From contig NZ_BSTS01000014.1 of the NCBI RefSeq assembly GCF_030269665.1, positions 62,001 through 126,000 of the forward strand: 64,000 nt of DNA, written 5' to 3'. The translations under genes and the position numbers were made by a program. The first letter of the stretch is position 1; each line of letters starts with the position of its first letter. Source of the stretch: Actinomycetospora sp. NBRC 106375. Its GTDB lineage: Bacteria > Actinomycetota > Actinomycetes > Mycobacteriales > Pseudonocardiaceae. Below the pieces are notes generated by a model. The model was not told the origin of the DNA. It did no database searches and was given only the letters and a program-made list of their open reading frames with translations. Positions 8,285 to 16,614 of the stretch are shown piece after piece.

Positions 8285-8893
8285 GTGACCCGGGCCGCAG
8301 CACGCCGATCGGGGCGGCCCCGCGACCCGCACGTCGACCGCCGGGCGCTCGCCGCGGCCCGCGACGTCTACGCCGAGCGGGGCTGGTCGGGGCTCTCCCT
8401 GCAGGAGGTCGCGCGGCGCTCGTCGATCGGGAAGGGCTCGCTCTACCTGCGCTGGCCGACGAAGGCCGCGCTGCTCGTCGCCGCCGTCCGTGATCGCGCC
8501 CGCTTCGTCGCCGACATCGACACGGGCGACCTGCGCTCCGACCTGATCACCTTCGGCGAGAGCTGGATGCGCTTCGCGACCACCGCGGAGGGCCGGCTCA
8601 CCGAGCGGATGATCGCCGACGCGCACCGGGTGCCCGAGATCCGCGCCGCGCTCGCGGACGACGCCTACCCGGACCACGTCCGGGCGACGCGCGCGATGAT
8701 CCGCCGCGGGATCGCGCGGGGCGAGCTCCCGCCGGCGACGTCGGTCGCGCTGGTGGCCGACCTCGTCGCCGGCGCCGTCCGCAACCACGTCGCGGCGACG
8801 CCCGAGCACCTGCTCGAGCGGTCGGCGGAGCACGTGCACGACTACGTCGTCACGATCGTCGACACGGTCCTCGCGGGCATCCGGGCCCGGTAG
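8285..8893 (+). CDS. TetR/AcrR family transcriptional regulator
   Basis: A 202-residue TetR protein. The N-terminal DNA-binding region spans residues about 18-64 with the HTH in LSLQEVARRSSIGKGSLYLRW; the remainder is a ligand-binding helical domain. GTG at 8285 is probably leaderless. It is divergent from the thiolase-like gene, with a 56-bp gap holding a 25-bp operator; a second copy lies at 6650-6674. It is therefore inferred to repress both the thiolase-DUF35 and nmo-CaiB transcription units, with an acyl-CoA as the plausible inducer. Confidence 0.9.
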   Translation: MTRAAARRSGRPRDPHVDRRALAAARDVYAERGWSGLSLQEVARRSSIGKGSLYLRWPTKAALLVAAVRDRARFVADIDTGDLRSDLITFGESWMRFATTAEGRLTERMIADAHRVPEIRAALADDAYPDHVRATRAMIRRGIARGELPPATSVALVADLVAGAVRNHVAATPEHLLERSAEHVHDYVVTIVDTVLAGIRAR

Positions 8894-8899
8894 CCCCGC

Positions 8900-9907
8900 T
8901 CAGCCCGCCCCCCGCCACGCGTCGATCCCGGCGTGGAGCTCGGCGGCGCGCGCCGGGGACACGAACGCCGCGTCGACGCCGTGACGGGCGAGGCGCGCCA
9001 GCTCGTCACGGGAGAGCCCGAGCGCCGCCGTGACCGCGCGGTAGTTGTCGTCGAGGTAGCCGCCGAAGTAGGCGGGGTCGTCGGAGTGGATGCTGACCCG
9101 CAGGCCCCGGCGCAGCATCTCGGGGAGCGGGTGCGCCCCGAGGTCGTCGACGCAGCGCAGCCGCACGTTGGACAGCGGGCACACCGTCAGCGGCACGGCG
9201 TCCCTGACGAGCCGCTCGACGAGCGCCGGGTCCTCGAGGCTGCGGATGCCGTGGTCGATCCGCTCGGCCCCGAGGACGTCCAGCGCCTCCCACACGTACG
9301 CCGGCGGCCCCTCCTCCCCGGCGTGCGCGACGCGCCGCAGTCCGGCCTCGGCCGCGAGCGCGAACACCTCGCCGAAGGCGCCGGGCGGGTGGCCGACCTC
9401 GGCGCTGTCGAGCCCCACCCCGAGCAGCGGCGCCCCCGCGGCGAGCAGGGCCCGCAGCACGTCGAGGGCCTCGTCGGCGGGGCGGTCGCGCAGGAAGCAG
9501 GCGATCAGCCCGGTGGTGATGCCGAGCCCCGGCGCGGTGTCGCCCAGCGCCCCCGCCACGCCGTCGACGACGGCCTCGAGCGCGACGCCGCGGGCGACGT
9601 GGGCCTGGGGGTCGACGAACAGCTCGACGTGGCGGACCCCGCCGACGGCCGCGCGCTCCAGGTAGGCCCGGGTCATGGCCGCGAAGTCGTCCGCGGTGCG
9701 CAGCACGGCCATGTTCGCGTAGTAGAGCGCGAGGAAGTGCGGGAGATCGTCGAAGGCGTACCGCGCGCGCAGGTCGTCGAGATCGCGGAAGGGCAGCTCC
9801 ACGTGGTTCCGCCCGGCCAGCTCCATGATCAGCTCCGGCTCGAGCGTGCCCTCGACGTGGACGTGCAGCTCGACGGACGGCGGTGTCCGTCCCGGATCGG
9901 TGATCAC
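8900..9907 (-). CDS. add: Adenosine/adenine deaminase
   Basis: Purine-salvage hydrolase of 335 residues. Metal and catalytic motifs are all present: HVH (ELHVHVEGTL, near residue 14), HAGEE, the IDHGIRS histidine, and HSDDPAYFGGY. The last motif resembles adenine deaminases of the Aah1 type rather than classical adenosine deaminases, so adenine to hypoxanthine is at least as likely as adenosine to inosine. GTG at 9907 is the only reasonable start. It converges with the TetR gene with 6 bp between stops. Confidence 0.88.
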   Translation of the reverse strand: MITDPGRTPPSVELHVHVEGTLEPELIMELAGRNHVELPFRDLDDLRARYAFDDLPHFLALYYANMAVLRTADDFAAMTRAYLERAAVGGVRHVELFVDPQAHVARGVALEAVVDGVAGALGDTAPGLGITTGLIACFLRDRPADEALDVLRALLAAGAPLLGVGLDSAEVGHPPGAFGEVFALAAEAGLRRVAHAGEEGPPAYVWEALDVLGAERIDHGIRSLEDPALVERLVRDAVPLTVCPLSNVRLRCVDDLGAHPLPEMLRRGLRVSIHSDDPAYFGGYLDDNYRAVTAALGLSRDELARLARHGVDAAFVSPARAAELHAGIDAWRGAG

Positions 9908-10110
9908 CGCGGCAGCCTAGGCGTCCGGGCTGTCCGCCCCCGGAACACCGGTGTGCTCGGCGGGGACCGGGGGTATGACCGTGATGTCAGCGTGACCTCC
10001 CGGCATCGCGGAGTCACGCTCACGACGGGTCGGGGACCCAGTGGGTGCGGGTGGAGCACCCGAGGAGTGGAGCCGCACGCTCGGGAGGGCTCCAGGGAGC
10101 GCTGTCCCCC
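9908..10110. promoter_or_regulatory. Intergenic control region with inverted repeat
   Basis: A 203-bp gap between the divergent deaminase and the phosphatase operon. It contains a perfect 8-bp inverted repeat (AGCGTGAC at 9989-9996, GTCACGCT at 10013-10020, 16-nt spacer). A GGGTAT hexamer at 9971-9976 resembles the -10 element of actinobacterial SigB-type stress promoters, with a weak GTGTG about 15 bp upstream. The promoter reading is tentative. Confidence 0.35.
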
Positions 10111-10365
10111 ATGACCAGCTCGAGGAACGCACCGCAACGGCCATCGAGGCCGAAGCTCGTCCGGTCGGCCGCGAGCACTGCCCCGGACGGTTATGTCGTC
10201 CTGGTGGGCGACCCGCAGACCGGCGAGACCGACTGCTACGGGCCCTACGCCGACGCCGCGCGTGCCCGCGCCGAGGCCCACCGCCGCCGCCGCGACCTGG
10301 ACGCCGCCGACCTCGCCGACGTCGTCGTGGCCGTCGCTCCGTGCTCCAGGGACGAGGTCCCGTGA
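10111..10365 (+). CDS. Small hypothetical protein upstream of PP2C phosphatase
   Basis: An 84-residue protein: basic N-terminus (about 30 residues), then a compact segment GYVVLVGDPQTGETDCYGPY and an alanine/arginine helix, ending VVVAVAPCSRDEVP. The middle looks like a small alpha/beta domain. No family recognised. ATG at 10111 is chosen; in-frame GTG codons further upstream would add low-complexity sequence. Its stop overlaps an in-frame GTG of the phosphatase (10362), so the two are expressed together and the protein may modulate the phosphatase. Confidence 0.6.
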   Translation: MTSSRNAPQRPSRPKLVRSAASTAPDGYVVLVGDPQTGETDCYGPYADAARARAEAHRRRRDLDAADLADVVVAVAPCSRDEVP

Positions 10366-10379
10366 GGGAGGATTCCCTC

Positions 10380-11696
10380 GTGGTGACCGAGGCGCGCGGG
10401 TGGGGCGACGTCCTCACGGCTCTGACCGACCGGTCGCACCTCATCGTCGGGGAGGGCCTGTCGGCGATGGTCGACGAAGCCGTCGCGCCGCTGGGGCTGC
10501 GGGCGGAGGTCCTGCTCGTGGACCTGGGCCAGGAGGTGCTGACCTCGGTGCGCGCGGACCCACCGACCCCGATCGCGGTGGAGGGCACGCTCGCCGGACG
10601 GGCGTTCCAGCACGGCGAGTTCGTCGCCGGGCTCGGCGACGACGGAGCCCGTGTGCTGTGGGTGCCGATGCTCGACGGCACCGAGCGGGCGGGGGTGGTG
10701 CGCCTCGAGCTCGGGCCGGACGTGGTCGACGACCTGGAGTTCCGTCGCCGGTGCTGGACGCTGTCCGGGTGTATGGGCCACATCGCGATCGGCAAGTTGC
10801 CCTACAGCGACCGTGTCCGGCGCATCCGGGCACCTCGACCGCTCTCGGTCGCCGCCGAGCTGCTCTGGCACCTGGTCCCGCCCCGGACCTTCGCCACCGA
10901 CAACGTCGTCGTCACCGCGCTGCTCGAGCCCTACGACCGGGTGGCGGGCGACGCCTACGACTACGTCGTCGACGCGGAGACCGCCTACGTCGCGGTGTTC
11001 GACGGCGTCGGGCACGACCTGGCGGCCGGCAGCGCGACCGCCCTGGCCGTCAGCGCGATGCGCAACGCCCGCCGTCGTGGCGTGGACGATCTCGTCGGGC
11101 TCGCCACCGAGGCCGACGCTCAGATGCAGGACGCCGGCGTCGGACCGCGATTCGTCACCGCCGTTCTGGCGCGGCTGGATCTCGTGACCGGCGAGCTGCG
11201 CTACCTCGTCGCCGGCCACCCGCCCCCGCTCCTGCTGCGGCGCGGGCACATCGTCGAGGCCTTCGGCGCTACTCCCGGATACCCTCTGGGCGTGGCTCGC
11301 CAGGACGGCGGGCACCGGACCGACGCCGAGACCGTCGCGGTCGAGTGGCTCGAGCCCGGCGACCGGGTGGTGTTCTACTCCGACGGGATCGTCGAGGCAC
11401 GCGACGCCGACGGTGCCTTCTTCGGGGAGCGGCGCCTCGCCGATCTCAGTGAGCGAGCCGAGCTCGACGAGGTCTCGGCCCCGGAGACGCTCCGGCGGCT
11501 CGCCGCCGCGGTCCTCGCCCACCAGGGCGGGCTGCTCCAGGACGACGCCACCCTGGTGATGGTGGACTGGTCGACCACCGGCCACGAGCGGCTGCTCCCC
11601 TCGGTCGCCCGTGACACCCTCGACGGCCCACCCACGCGGAGCCCCGAGCACGTACCCGGACCCGCAGCCGAAGGGTTCCGGGCGCCCTCGCCCTGA
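10380..11696 (+). CDS. SpoIIE/RsbU-type PP2C serine phosphatase
   Basis: A 438-residue metal-dependent phosphatase of the family that dephosphorylates anti-sigma-factor antagonists. The metal-binding acids are retained: AGDAYDY, VFDGVGHD, YSDGIVEARD, QDDATLVMV. About 150 N-terminal residues form an unidentified sensory region, possibly GAF-like (AEVLLVDLGQ, GDDGARVLWVPM). No STAS or kinase partner is encoded here. Start chosen at GTG 10380 because GGGAGGA lies 7 bp upstream; GTG 10362, overlapping the previous stop, is an alternative. The C-terminal 45 residues are low complexity. Confidence 0.85.
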   Translation: MVTEARGWGDVLTALTDRSHLIVGEGLSAMVDEAVAPLGLRAEVLLVDLGQEVLTSVRADPPTPIAVEGTLAGRAFQHGEFVAGLGDDGARVLWVPMLDGTERAGVVRLELGPDVVDDLEFRRRCWTLSGCMGHIAIGKLPYSDRVRRIRAPRPLSVAAELLWHLVPPRTFATDNVVVTALLEPYDRVAGDAYDYVVDAETAYVAVFDGVGHDLAAGSATALAVSAMRNARRRGVDDLVGLATEADAQMQDAGVGPRFVTAVLARLDLVTGELRYLVAGHPPPLLLRRGHIVEAFGATPGYPLGVARQDGGHRTDAETVAVEWLEPGDRVVFYSDGIVEARDADGAFFGERRLADLSERAELDEVSAPETLRRLAAAVLAHQGGLLQDDATLVMVDWSTTGHERLLPSVARDTLDGPPTRSPEHVPGPAAEGFRAPSP

Positions 11697-11736
11697 CACG
11701 ATCCCGGTCGATCACCCCACCCTCCGGAGGAGCACC

Positions 11737-12051
11737 GTGTACCTCGAGATCGCCAGTGACGGCGTCGATCTGAAGCAGCCCGAGGTCGTGACCGACCTCT
11801 ACGCGTCCTACTGGGAGCGCCTCGGGCCGGACACCATCACCCGGGTCCTGGCCGAGAACGACGCGGGCGAGCTCTCCGATGATCGGCAGCACGTGATGAT
11901 CCCGGTCGCTGCCCTGCGCCGGCTCGCCGCCGGGCGGGTGTCCGAGGGATGGGATGCCGACTTCGACGGCATGCTCACGAAGGCCCGGGAGCGGGGGTGG
12001 CTCAACGAGGCCGGTGACGCGGTCCAGGCGCACCTGGAGCGGGAGCGCTGA
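11737..12051 (+). CDS. Hypothetical protein
   Basis: A 104-residue acidic protein beginning VYLEIASDGVDLKQPEVV, helical in its second half (AALRRLAAGRVSEGWDADFDGMLTKAR). GTG 11737 has a strong GGAGGA five bases upstream. It lies 40 bp after the phosphatase on the same strand and may be in the same transcript. No family or function recognised. Confidence 0.65.
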   Translation: MYLEIASDGVDLKQPEVVTDLYASYWERLGPDTITRVLAENDAGELSDDRQHVMIPVAALRRLAAGRVSEGWDADFDGMLTKARERGWLNEAGDAVQAHLERER

Positions 12052-12068
12052 ACAACCCGCAACTCCAG

Positions 12069-12112
12069 GGTTGCAACGACTCGGCTCGATGTGCAACTAT
12101 GAAGTTGCAACC
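12069..12112. promoter_or_regulatory. Candidate ArsR operator: paired GTTGCAAC palindromes
   Basis: GGTTGCAAC (12069-12077) and GTTGCAACC (12104-12112) form a long inverted pair, and each core GTTGCAAC is itself a perfect palindrome. A half-site GTGCAAC (12091-12097) lies between them. The pair sits directly ahead of the SRPBCC gene that precedes the ArsR gene, so autoregulation by the ArsR protein is the simple reading. Confidence 0.6.
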
Positions 12113-12128
12113 AAGCCGAGGAGCCAGC

Positions 12129-12569
12129 GTGAGCATCGATCGGATCGAGCGGGAGATCGTCATCGCCGCACCGCCGGAGCGGGTGTGGCCGCTCGTGGCC
12201 GAGCCCGGGTTCTGGGCGACCGACGACGAGGGCGTGCGCGGCACCCAGGTCACCGAGACCGGTCCGCTGGTCGCCCGCCACTCCGAGCACGGCGAGTTCC
12301 CGATGCGGGTCGAGAAGATCGACCCGCCGACCTACCTGGCCTACCGTTGGGTGAGCGCGTTCCCCGGCGAGGACCTGCGGGACGAGAACTCGACCCTCGT
12401 GGAGTTCTTCCTGTCCCCGGAGGGCTCGGGCACCCGGCTGCGGGTCGTGGAGAGCGGCTTCGCCTCGCTCGCGACCTCCGAGGACAACCGCGAGAACGTC
12501 ATCTCCGACCACACCGGCGGCTGGGAGCAGTGCGTCGCCACGCTCGCTCGTCGCGCCGACGCGGCCTGA
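12129..12569 (+). CDS. SRPBCC/AHSA1 domain protein
   Basis: A 146-residue START-like fold protein (IEREIVIAAPPERVWPLVAE, YLAYRWVSAFPGEDLR, LVEFFLSPEGSGTRLRVVESGF). Such small hydrophobic-pocket proteins bind lipophilic ligands; no enzyme activity is assigned. GTG 12129 is chosen because GAGGAG lies 8-13 bp upstream and the domain begins at once; ATG 12099 lies inside the operator. The ArsR gene follows 4 bp after the stop, forming the common SRPBCC-ArsR module, here with the SRPBCC gene first. Confidence 0.85.
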   Translation: MSIDRIEREIVIAAPPERVWPLVAEPGFWATDDEGVRGTQVTETGPLVARHSEHGEFPMRVEKIDPPTYLAYRWVSAFPGEDLRDENSTLVEFFLSPEGSGTRLRVVESGFASLATSEDNRENVISDHTGGWEQCVATLARRADAA

Positions 12570-12573
12570 GCCG

Positions 12574-12933
12574 ATGAGCCTGCCGGAGGCCGACGCCGCG
12601 GTGGTCGACGGCGTCCTGGCCGCGCTCGCCGACCCGACCCGGCGCCGGTTGCTCGACCTGCTCTCCGGCCACGGGCAGGCCACCGCCAGCACCCTCGCCC
12701 AGCACGTGCCCGTCTCCCGCCAGGCCGTGGTCAAGCACCTCGTCGTCCTCGACGACGCCGGGCTCGTCGAGGCCACGAAGGTCGGGCGCGAGGTCCGCTA
12801 CACCGTGCGGCCCGACTCCCTCGACGCCACCGCGCGCTGGATGACCGCCCTCGCCGCCGACTGGGACCGGCGTTTGGCCCGGATCCGGCGCTTCGCCGAG
12901 GCCTCCGAGATCTCCGGGACCGACACTCCGTAG
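12574..12933 (+). CDS. ArsR family transcriptional regulator
   Basis: A 119-residue winged-helix repressor: ALADPTRRRLLDLLSG, recognition helix VSRQAVVKHLVVLDDAGLV, wing REVRYTV. No Cys metal-binding ELCV motif is present, so it belongs to the non-metal ArsR group that partners SRPBCC proteins. It is co-transcribed with the SRPBCC gene and presumably binds the GTTGCAAC palindromes at 12069-12112. A 16-bp hairpin follows its stop. Confidence 0.88.
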   Translation: MSLPEADAAVVDGVLAALADPTRRRLLDLLSGHGQATASTLAQHVPVSRQAVVKHLVVLDDAGLVEATKVGREVRYTVRPDSLDATARWMTALAADWDRRLARIRRFAEASEISGTDTP

Positions 12934-12945
12934 ATCCCCTCCATC

Positions 12946-12961
12946 CCGCGAGCTCTCGCGG
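12946..12961. terminator. Hairpin after ArsR gene
   Basis: CCGCGAG and CTCGCGG arms around a CT centre, 13 bp after the ArsR stop. No U-tract follows, so it is at most a weak terminator or mRNA-stabilising stem; a regulator site for the DUF899 gene at 13001 is the alternative. Confidence 0.35.
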
Positions 12962-13000
12962 CGATGCCCCCTGCCCACGTCACGCCACCAGGAGACCACC

Positions 13001-13765
13001 GTGCTCGACGACGCACCCCTTCCCTCCACCACGGACCGGGCCACCTACGACGACGAGATCGCCCGGCTGCGGGTCCGCGAGAAGGCGCACACCCGCGAGG
13101 GCGACGCGATCGCCGCGGCCCGCCGGCGGCTGCCGATGATCGAGGTCGACGCCGCCACGCCCCTGACCGGACCCCGGGGCGGCCTCACCCTGCTCGACGC
13201 CTTCGAAGGACGTCGGCAACTCATCGCCTACTACTTCATGTGGCACGACGGCGCCCCGGCGCGGCAGCAGTGCGAGGGCTGCACCTGGGTCACGACGCAG
13301 TTCGCCGAGCCGTCCTACCTGCACTCCCGCGACATCACCTACGCGACGTTCTGCCAGGGGCCCTACGCCGAGAGCGCCCGCTACCGCGACTTCATGGGCT
13401 GGGACATGCCCTGGTACTCGGCCCAGGAGTCGCTCGCGAGCCTCCTGCGCCCACCGAAGCAGCCCGGGCTGATGCACCTCGTGTGCTACCTGCGGGCGGG
13501 CGAGCGCGTGTTCGAGACCTGGTGGACGACCTTCCGCGGTGTCGAGGCGGCGGACACGAGCCTTGCCCTGATGGACCTCACGGTCTACGGCCGCCAGGAG
13601 CCGTGGGAGGACTCGCCGCCGGGCTGGCCCGAGCGGTGCACGCACACCCGCACCGACGCCGGCGCACCGGACTGGCCGCCGGTCCCCGTGTGGCCCGAGG
13701 GACGCCCCATCCCCCACTGGCCCCGCCTCGCGGCCGGGCGCTCCGACGACCTCACCGCCTCCTGA
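13001..13765 (+). CDS. DUF899 thioredoxin-like protein
   Basis: A 254-residue DUF899 family protein, a thioredoxin-fold group of unknown role. The N-terminal helical segment (EIARLRVREKAHTREGDAIA) and the core YYFMWHDGAPARQQCEGCTW are recognisable; the CEGC pair occupies the redox-motif position. C-terminal YLRAGERVFETWWTTFRG and LMDLTVYGRQEPWEDSP are family hallmarks. GTG 13001 follows AGGAG at a usual distance. The DinB-like gene follows 24 bp later on the same strand. Confidence 0.88.
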   Translation: MLDDAPLPSTTDRATYDDEIARLRVREKAHTREGDAIAAARRRLPMIEVDAATPLTGPRGGLTLLDAFEGRRQLIAYYFMWHDGAPARQQCEGCTWVTTQFAEPSYLHSRDITYATFCQGPYAESARYRDFMGWDMPWYSAQESLASLLRPPKQPGLMHLVCYLRAGERVFETWWTTFRGVEAADTSLALMDLTVYGRQEPWEDSPPGWPERCTHTRTDAGAPDWPPVPVWPEGRPIPHWPRLAAGRSDDLTAS

Positions 13766-13789
13766 CGCCCGACCCGAGAGGACGACCCG

Positions 13790-14263
13790 ATGTTCGACGA
13801 CGCGCTCCGGCACGCCTACGACGCCCTGCTCGACGCCGCCGCCACCGTGGACGGCGCGGCCGCGTCCCCGCCCGACGGGGAGTGGGACGCCGACGAGATC
13901 CTCGCCCACGTCGCCCTCGTCACCGGCGCGACGCTCCACGCCGTCGCCGCGGTGACGGCGGGCGCGCACACCACCTACGACAACCGGCTCGCTCTCGACC
14001 CGTGGACCATCGGAAACCTCGCCGCCCTCTGCGGCGGAGGCCGGGGGCTGCGGGAGCGCATCCGGCGCCAGGGGGACGCGCTGTGCCTCCTCGGCGCGGA
14101 CACGCTGACCGACGCGGAGCTCGCCACCGGGGTCCCGACGCGGTTGCTGTCCCACGGCGAGCTGCTGGTGGACCGGACGCTGACCCTCGCCGACATCCTC
14201 GACGGCCTCACCACCGTCGAGCTCCCCGGACACACGCAGCAGCTCCTCGCGCTGGGGCGGTGA
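13790..14263 (+). CDS. DinB/mycothiol-dependent isomerase-like protein
   Basis: A 157-residue four-helix-bundle protein: DALRHAYDALLDAA, GEWDADEILAHVALVTGATL (the family's first His-bearing helix), and TVELPGHTQQLLALGR near the end (second His). This placing of histidines fits the DinB/MDMPI metalloenzyme superfamily, whose actinobacterial members often use mycothiol. GAGAGGACG precedes ATG 13790. The substrate is unknown. Confidence 0.68.
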   Translation: MFDDALRHAYDALLDAAATVDGAAASPPDGEWDADEILAHVALVTGATLHAVAAVTAGAHTTYDNRLALDPWTIGNLAALCGGGRGLRERIRRQGDALCLLGADTLTDAELATGVPTRLLSHGELLVDRTLTLADILDGLTTVELPGHTQQLLALGR

Positions 14264-14448
14264 CCGCGGCAGCTCTCCGGGCCGATCTCCCGAAAGTGTC
14301 ACCAGGGACGTCGCCCGAGGCGTGCCTGCTGACATCCTCGGGAGATCATTCTGGAGAGCCGACCGCCTCCCGTACGTCGATGCCCCCTCCCGCGGGCCGA
14401 CTCCCCGAGACCCACGTCGCGGGCAGCTTCCGCCGGTGAGCCGCGCCG
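14264..14448. repeat. Convergent intergenic region with a 10-bp perfect inverted repeat
   Basis: A 185-bp gap between converging genes. GATCTCCCGA (14284-14293) and TCGGGAGATC (14338-14347) are perfect inverted copies separated by 44 nt. The place fits a bidirectional terminator, though no T-tracts follow. A small mobile palindromic element is the other reading. Nothing coding is seen. Confidence 0.5.
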
Positions 14449-14976
14449 TCACGCGTGCTGCATGACGGCCAGCTCGCGCCCGAGGCGCCGGGGCAGCCGG
14501 GTCACGACCTCGTGGCCCAGCTCCCCGGGCCGCGGGAGCGCGTCCAGGAAGCCCGTCGCGATGACCGCGCGCATCGTCGCGTCGCCCCGGCGGAACTCCT
14601 CCGCCAGCGCCACCCCGACCCGGTCGGCGACAGCCCGGGAGCCCGCCAGCGGCCCGGTCACCGCGGCGACGTACCAGCGGGCGGCCTCGGCCAGCAGCAC
14701 CGTGGGCAGGACCTCGCCGAACCGGCCGACGTGGTCGAGCACCAGCTCGGCGGTCGGGGCACCGGCGCCGGTGAGCACCCGGGCGAGGACCTCGGCGACC
14801 CGCGGGTCCGCTCGGTCGCCGGCCGTCATCTGACGGTCGAGCGCGTCGAGCAGCCGTTCGAGCTCGAAGCTCGCCAGGCGGTCCCCCGGCGTGGTGTGCA
14901 GGCGGGACCGCAGGGCGCGCACGTGGTCGGTGAGCGTCGGGAGCCGGCTGTGCCGACGCGTCCGCAGCCGCAGCAT
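14449..14976 (-). CDS. Hypothetical alpha-helical protein
   Basis: A 175-residue protein with a basic N-terminus (MLRLRTRRHSRLP) and then mostly helices (DHVRALRSRLHTTPGDRLASF, VTGPLAGSRAVADRVGVALAEEF). ATG 14976 is preceded by GGAGGGG at good spacing, which rules out the longer upstream frame. No membrane segment or signal peptide. No family recognised. Confidence 0.65.
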   Translation of the reverse strand: MLRLRTRRHSRLPTLTDHVRALRSRLHTTPGDRLASFELERLLDALDRQMTAGDRADPRVAEVLARVLTGAGAPTAELVLDHVGRFGEVLPTVLLAEAARWYVAAVTGPLAGSRAVADRVGVALAEEFRRGDATMRAVIATGFLDALPRPGELGHEVVTRLPRRLGRELAVMQHA

Positions 14977-15053
14977 CGTGATCCCCTCCCGTCCCGGCTC
15001 GACGCGATGCCTCGACACCATGGCGCGAGCCGGTCCGGGAGGGCATCCGAGTT

Positions 15054-15653
15054 TCACGACCGGCGAACGGTGTAGTGCAGGTGCAGGACGCGGTCGCCCT
15101 GCACGACCCGGTCGGCGTCGTCCAGCAGCACGGTCCCGGCGTGGGCGCCGAAGAAGCGCACGCCCTCGCCGAGGACCACCGGGACGACGTCCATGGCGAC
15201 CTCGTCGACCAGGCCCGCGGCGAACGCCTGACCGCCCAGGTCGCCCGCGGTGACGCAGACGAGCCCGTCCCCGGCGAGCTCCTTCGCCAGCGCCACGCCG
15301 GCCTCGACCGAGTCGGCGACGTGGAACGGGGCGTCGGGGTGCGCGGCGAGCCACTCGTCGGGCAGGGGCCGGTGGGTCACGACCACCAGCTGGTCGCCCG
15401 CCGCGGGCTTGCCGTCCCAGCCGTTCGTCGTGTCGAAGAGGTGACGGCCGATGAGGGTGACCGCGACGTCGTCCCAGAAGGGCTGCAGATGGTCGTACGA
15501 GGGGCGCGAGACCCGTAACGTCCAGCCGCTCGGCCGGGCGATCAACTCGTTCTCGCCGTTGAAGTACCAGTCGAACAGCGGGCCGACGCTGTCGTCGGGG
15601 CGGGCGATGAACCCGTCGACCGACACGACGGCCTGGATCACGACGCGCGCCAT
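15054..15653 (-). CDS. Dihydrofolate reductase-like (RibD C-terminal domain) protein
   Basis: A 199-residue RibD-C/DHFR-fold protein (VVIQAVVSVDGFIARPDDS, LIGRHLFDTTNGWDG, VVVTHRPLP, VTAGDLGGQAFAAGLVDE). These stand-alone proteins bind NADPH; physiological substrates are mostly unknown. It lies 10 bp downstream of the epimerase gene on the same strand, and both follow the AraC gene, suggesting one three-gene operon. A second, diverged RibD-C protein is encoded at 40848. Confidence 0.88.
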   Translation of the reverse strand: MARVVIQAVVSVDGFIARPDDSVGPLFDWYFNGENELIARPSGWTLRVSRPSYDHLQPFWDDVAVTLIGRHLFDTTNGWDGKPAAGDQLVVVTHRPLPDEWLAAHPDAPFHVADSVEAGVALAKELAGDGLVCVTAGDLGGQAFAAGLVDEVAMDVVPVVLGEGVRFFGAHAGTVLLDDADRVVQGDRVLHLHYTVRRS

Positions 15654-15663
15654 CGGGTGCTCC

Positions 15664-16614
15664 TCACGCCTCGTGGTCCTGCAGCCAGGCGACGTAGTCC
15701 GGCACGGCCCGGTCGACGTCGTACTCCGGGACGAAGCCGGTGTCGCGCTGCAGGCGGGTGGTGTCGAGGTGGCCCTCCGGGGGACGGCCCGTGCTGTGGC
15801 CCGGCGGCAGGGTGAGCGCCGCGCCCGGGACGGCGGCGTTGATCGCGGCCACCACCTCCGCGTACGGCACGAGACGCCCGCTCGAGACGTTGTAGACGCT
15901 GTGCTCCAGCCGGTCGGCGAGCATGAGCAGCGCGATGGCGCGACCGCAGTCCTTGACGTAGCAGAGGTCGGTGGCGTCCTCCGCGTGCGCCGGCGGGCGG
16001 GGTGGCGCGAGGTCGGGGTCCTCGCCGCGCACCGCGGCGCTGAGCAGCCGCGGCAGCGCGAAGAACGGCGAGTCGGGCAGCCCCAGGGGCCCCCAGACCG
16101 TGCCGATGCGCAGGTTCACCACCTCGAACCCGGCGTGGGCGGCGACCAGGCCGCTGAACAGCTCGGCCGACTTCTTGAACACCGGGATCTGGTGGGCGGC
16201 CACGCCCGGCAGCGGGGCGTCCTCGCGCCACGGCGGATCGTCCACGCCCAGGTAGGCCGCGATCGTGCTCGCGACGGCGAACCGCCGCACGCCCCACGCG
16301 CGCGCGGCGTCGAGCGCGTTGAGCAGCGCCGTGCACTCGGCCCGCAGGTAGGCGACGGGGTCGGGCGCGTCGTGCGGGGCCGCCGCGAGGTGGACGATGC
16401 CGGTGATCGGGTGTCGCGTCCCGAGGTCGAGGAAGGCCGCGCCCTCGGTGGTGTCCAGGTGCTCGACGACGACGCGGTCGCCGGGCTCGTCGGCGAGGAA
16501 GGAGGGCAGCCGTGTCGAGCGGTGCGCGGTGAGCACGACCGGCTCACCGAGGTCGAGCAGCGCCCGTGCGGTGTGCGACCCGATCGAGCCCAGGCCGCCG
16601 GTCACGAGGATCAT
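15664..16614 (-). CDS. NAD(P)-dependent epimerase/dehydratase-like protein
   Basis: Extended SDR-fold protein of 316 residues with the nucleotide motif [13 protein letters not shown] at the N-terminus, an [11 protein letters not shown] segment and ASTIAAYLG. In place of the usual YxxxK of extended SDRs the aligned sequence is IPVFKKSAE, so the Lys is kept but the catalytic Tyr appears to be Ile; true epimerase chemistry is doubtful. ATG 16614 overlaps the stop of the AraC gene (ATGA), fixing the start and indicating coupled translation. Confidence 0.85.
   Translation of the reverse strand: MILVTGGLGSIGSHTARALLDLGEPVVLTAHRSTRLPSFLADEPGDRVVVEHLDTTEGAAFLDLGTRHPITGIVHLAAAPHDAPDPVAYLRAECTALLNALDAARAWGVRRFAVASTIAAYLGVDDPPWREDAPLPGVAAHQIPVFKKSAELFSGLVAAHAGFEVVNLRIGTVWGPLGLPDSPFFALPRLLSAAVRGEDPDLAPPRPPAHAEDATDLCYVKDCGRAIALLMLADRLEHSVYNVSSGRLVPYAEVVAAINAAVPGAALTLPPGHSTGRPPEGHLDTTRLQRDTGFVPEYDVDRAVPDYVAWLQDHEA

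Noticed and set aside
12980-15046. Long minus-strand frame spanning DUF899 and DinB genes
   Set aside because: Covers recognised plus-strand genes and has no domain; only the 14449-14976 part, in another frame, is credible.
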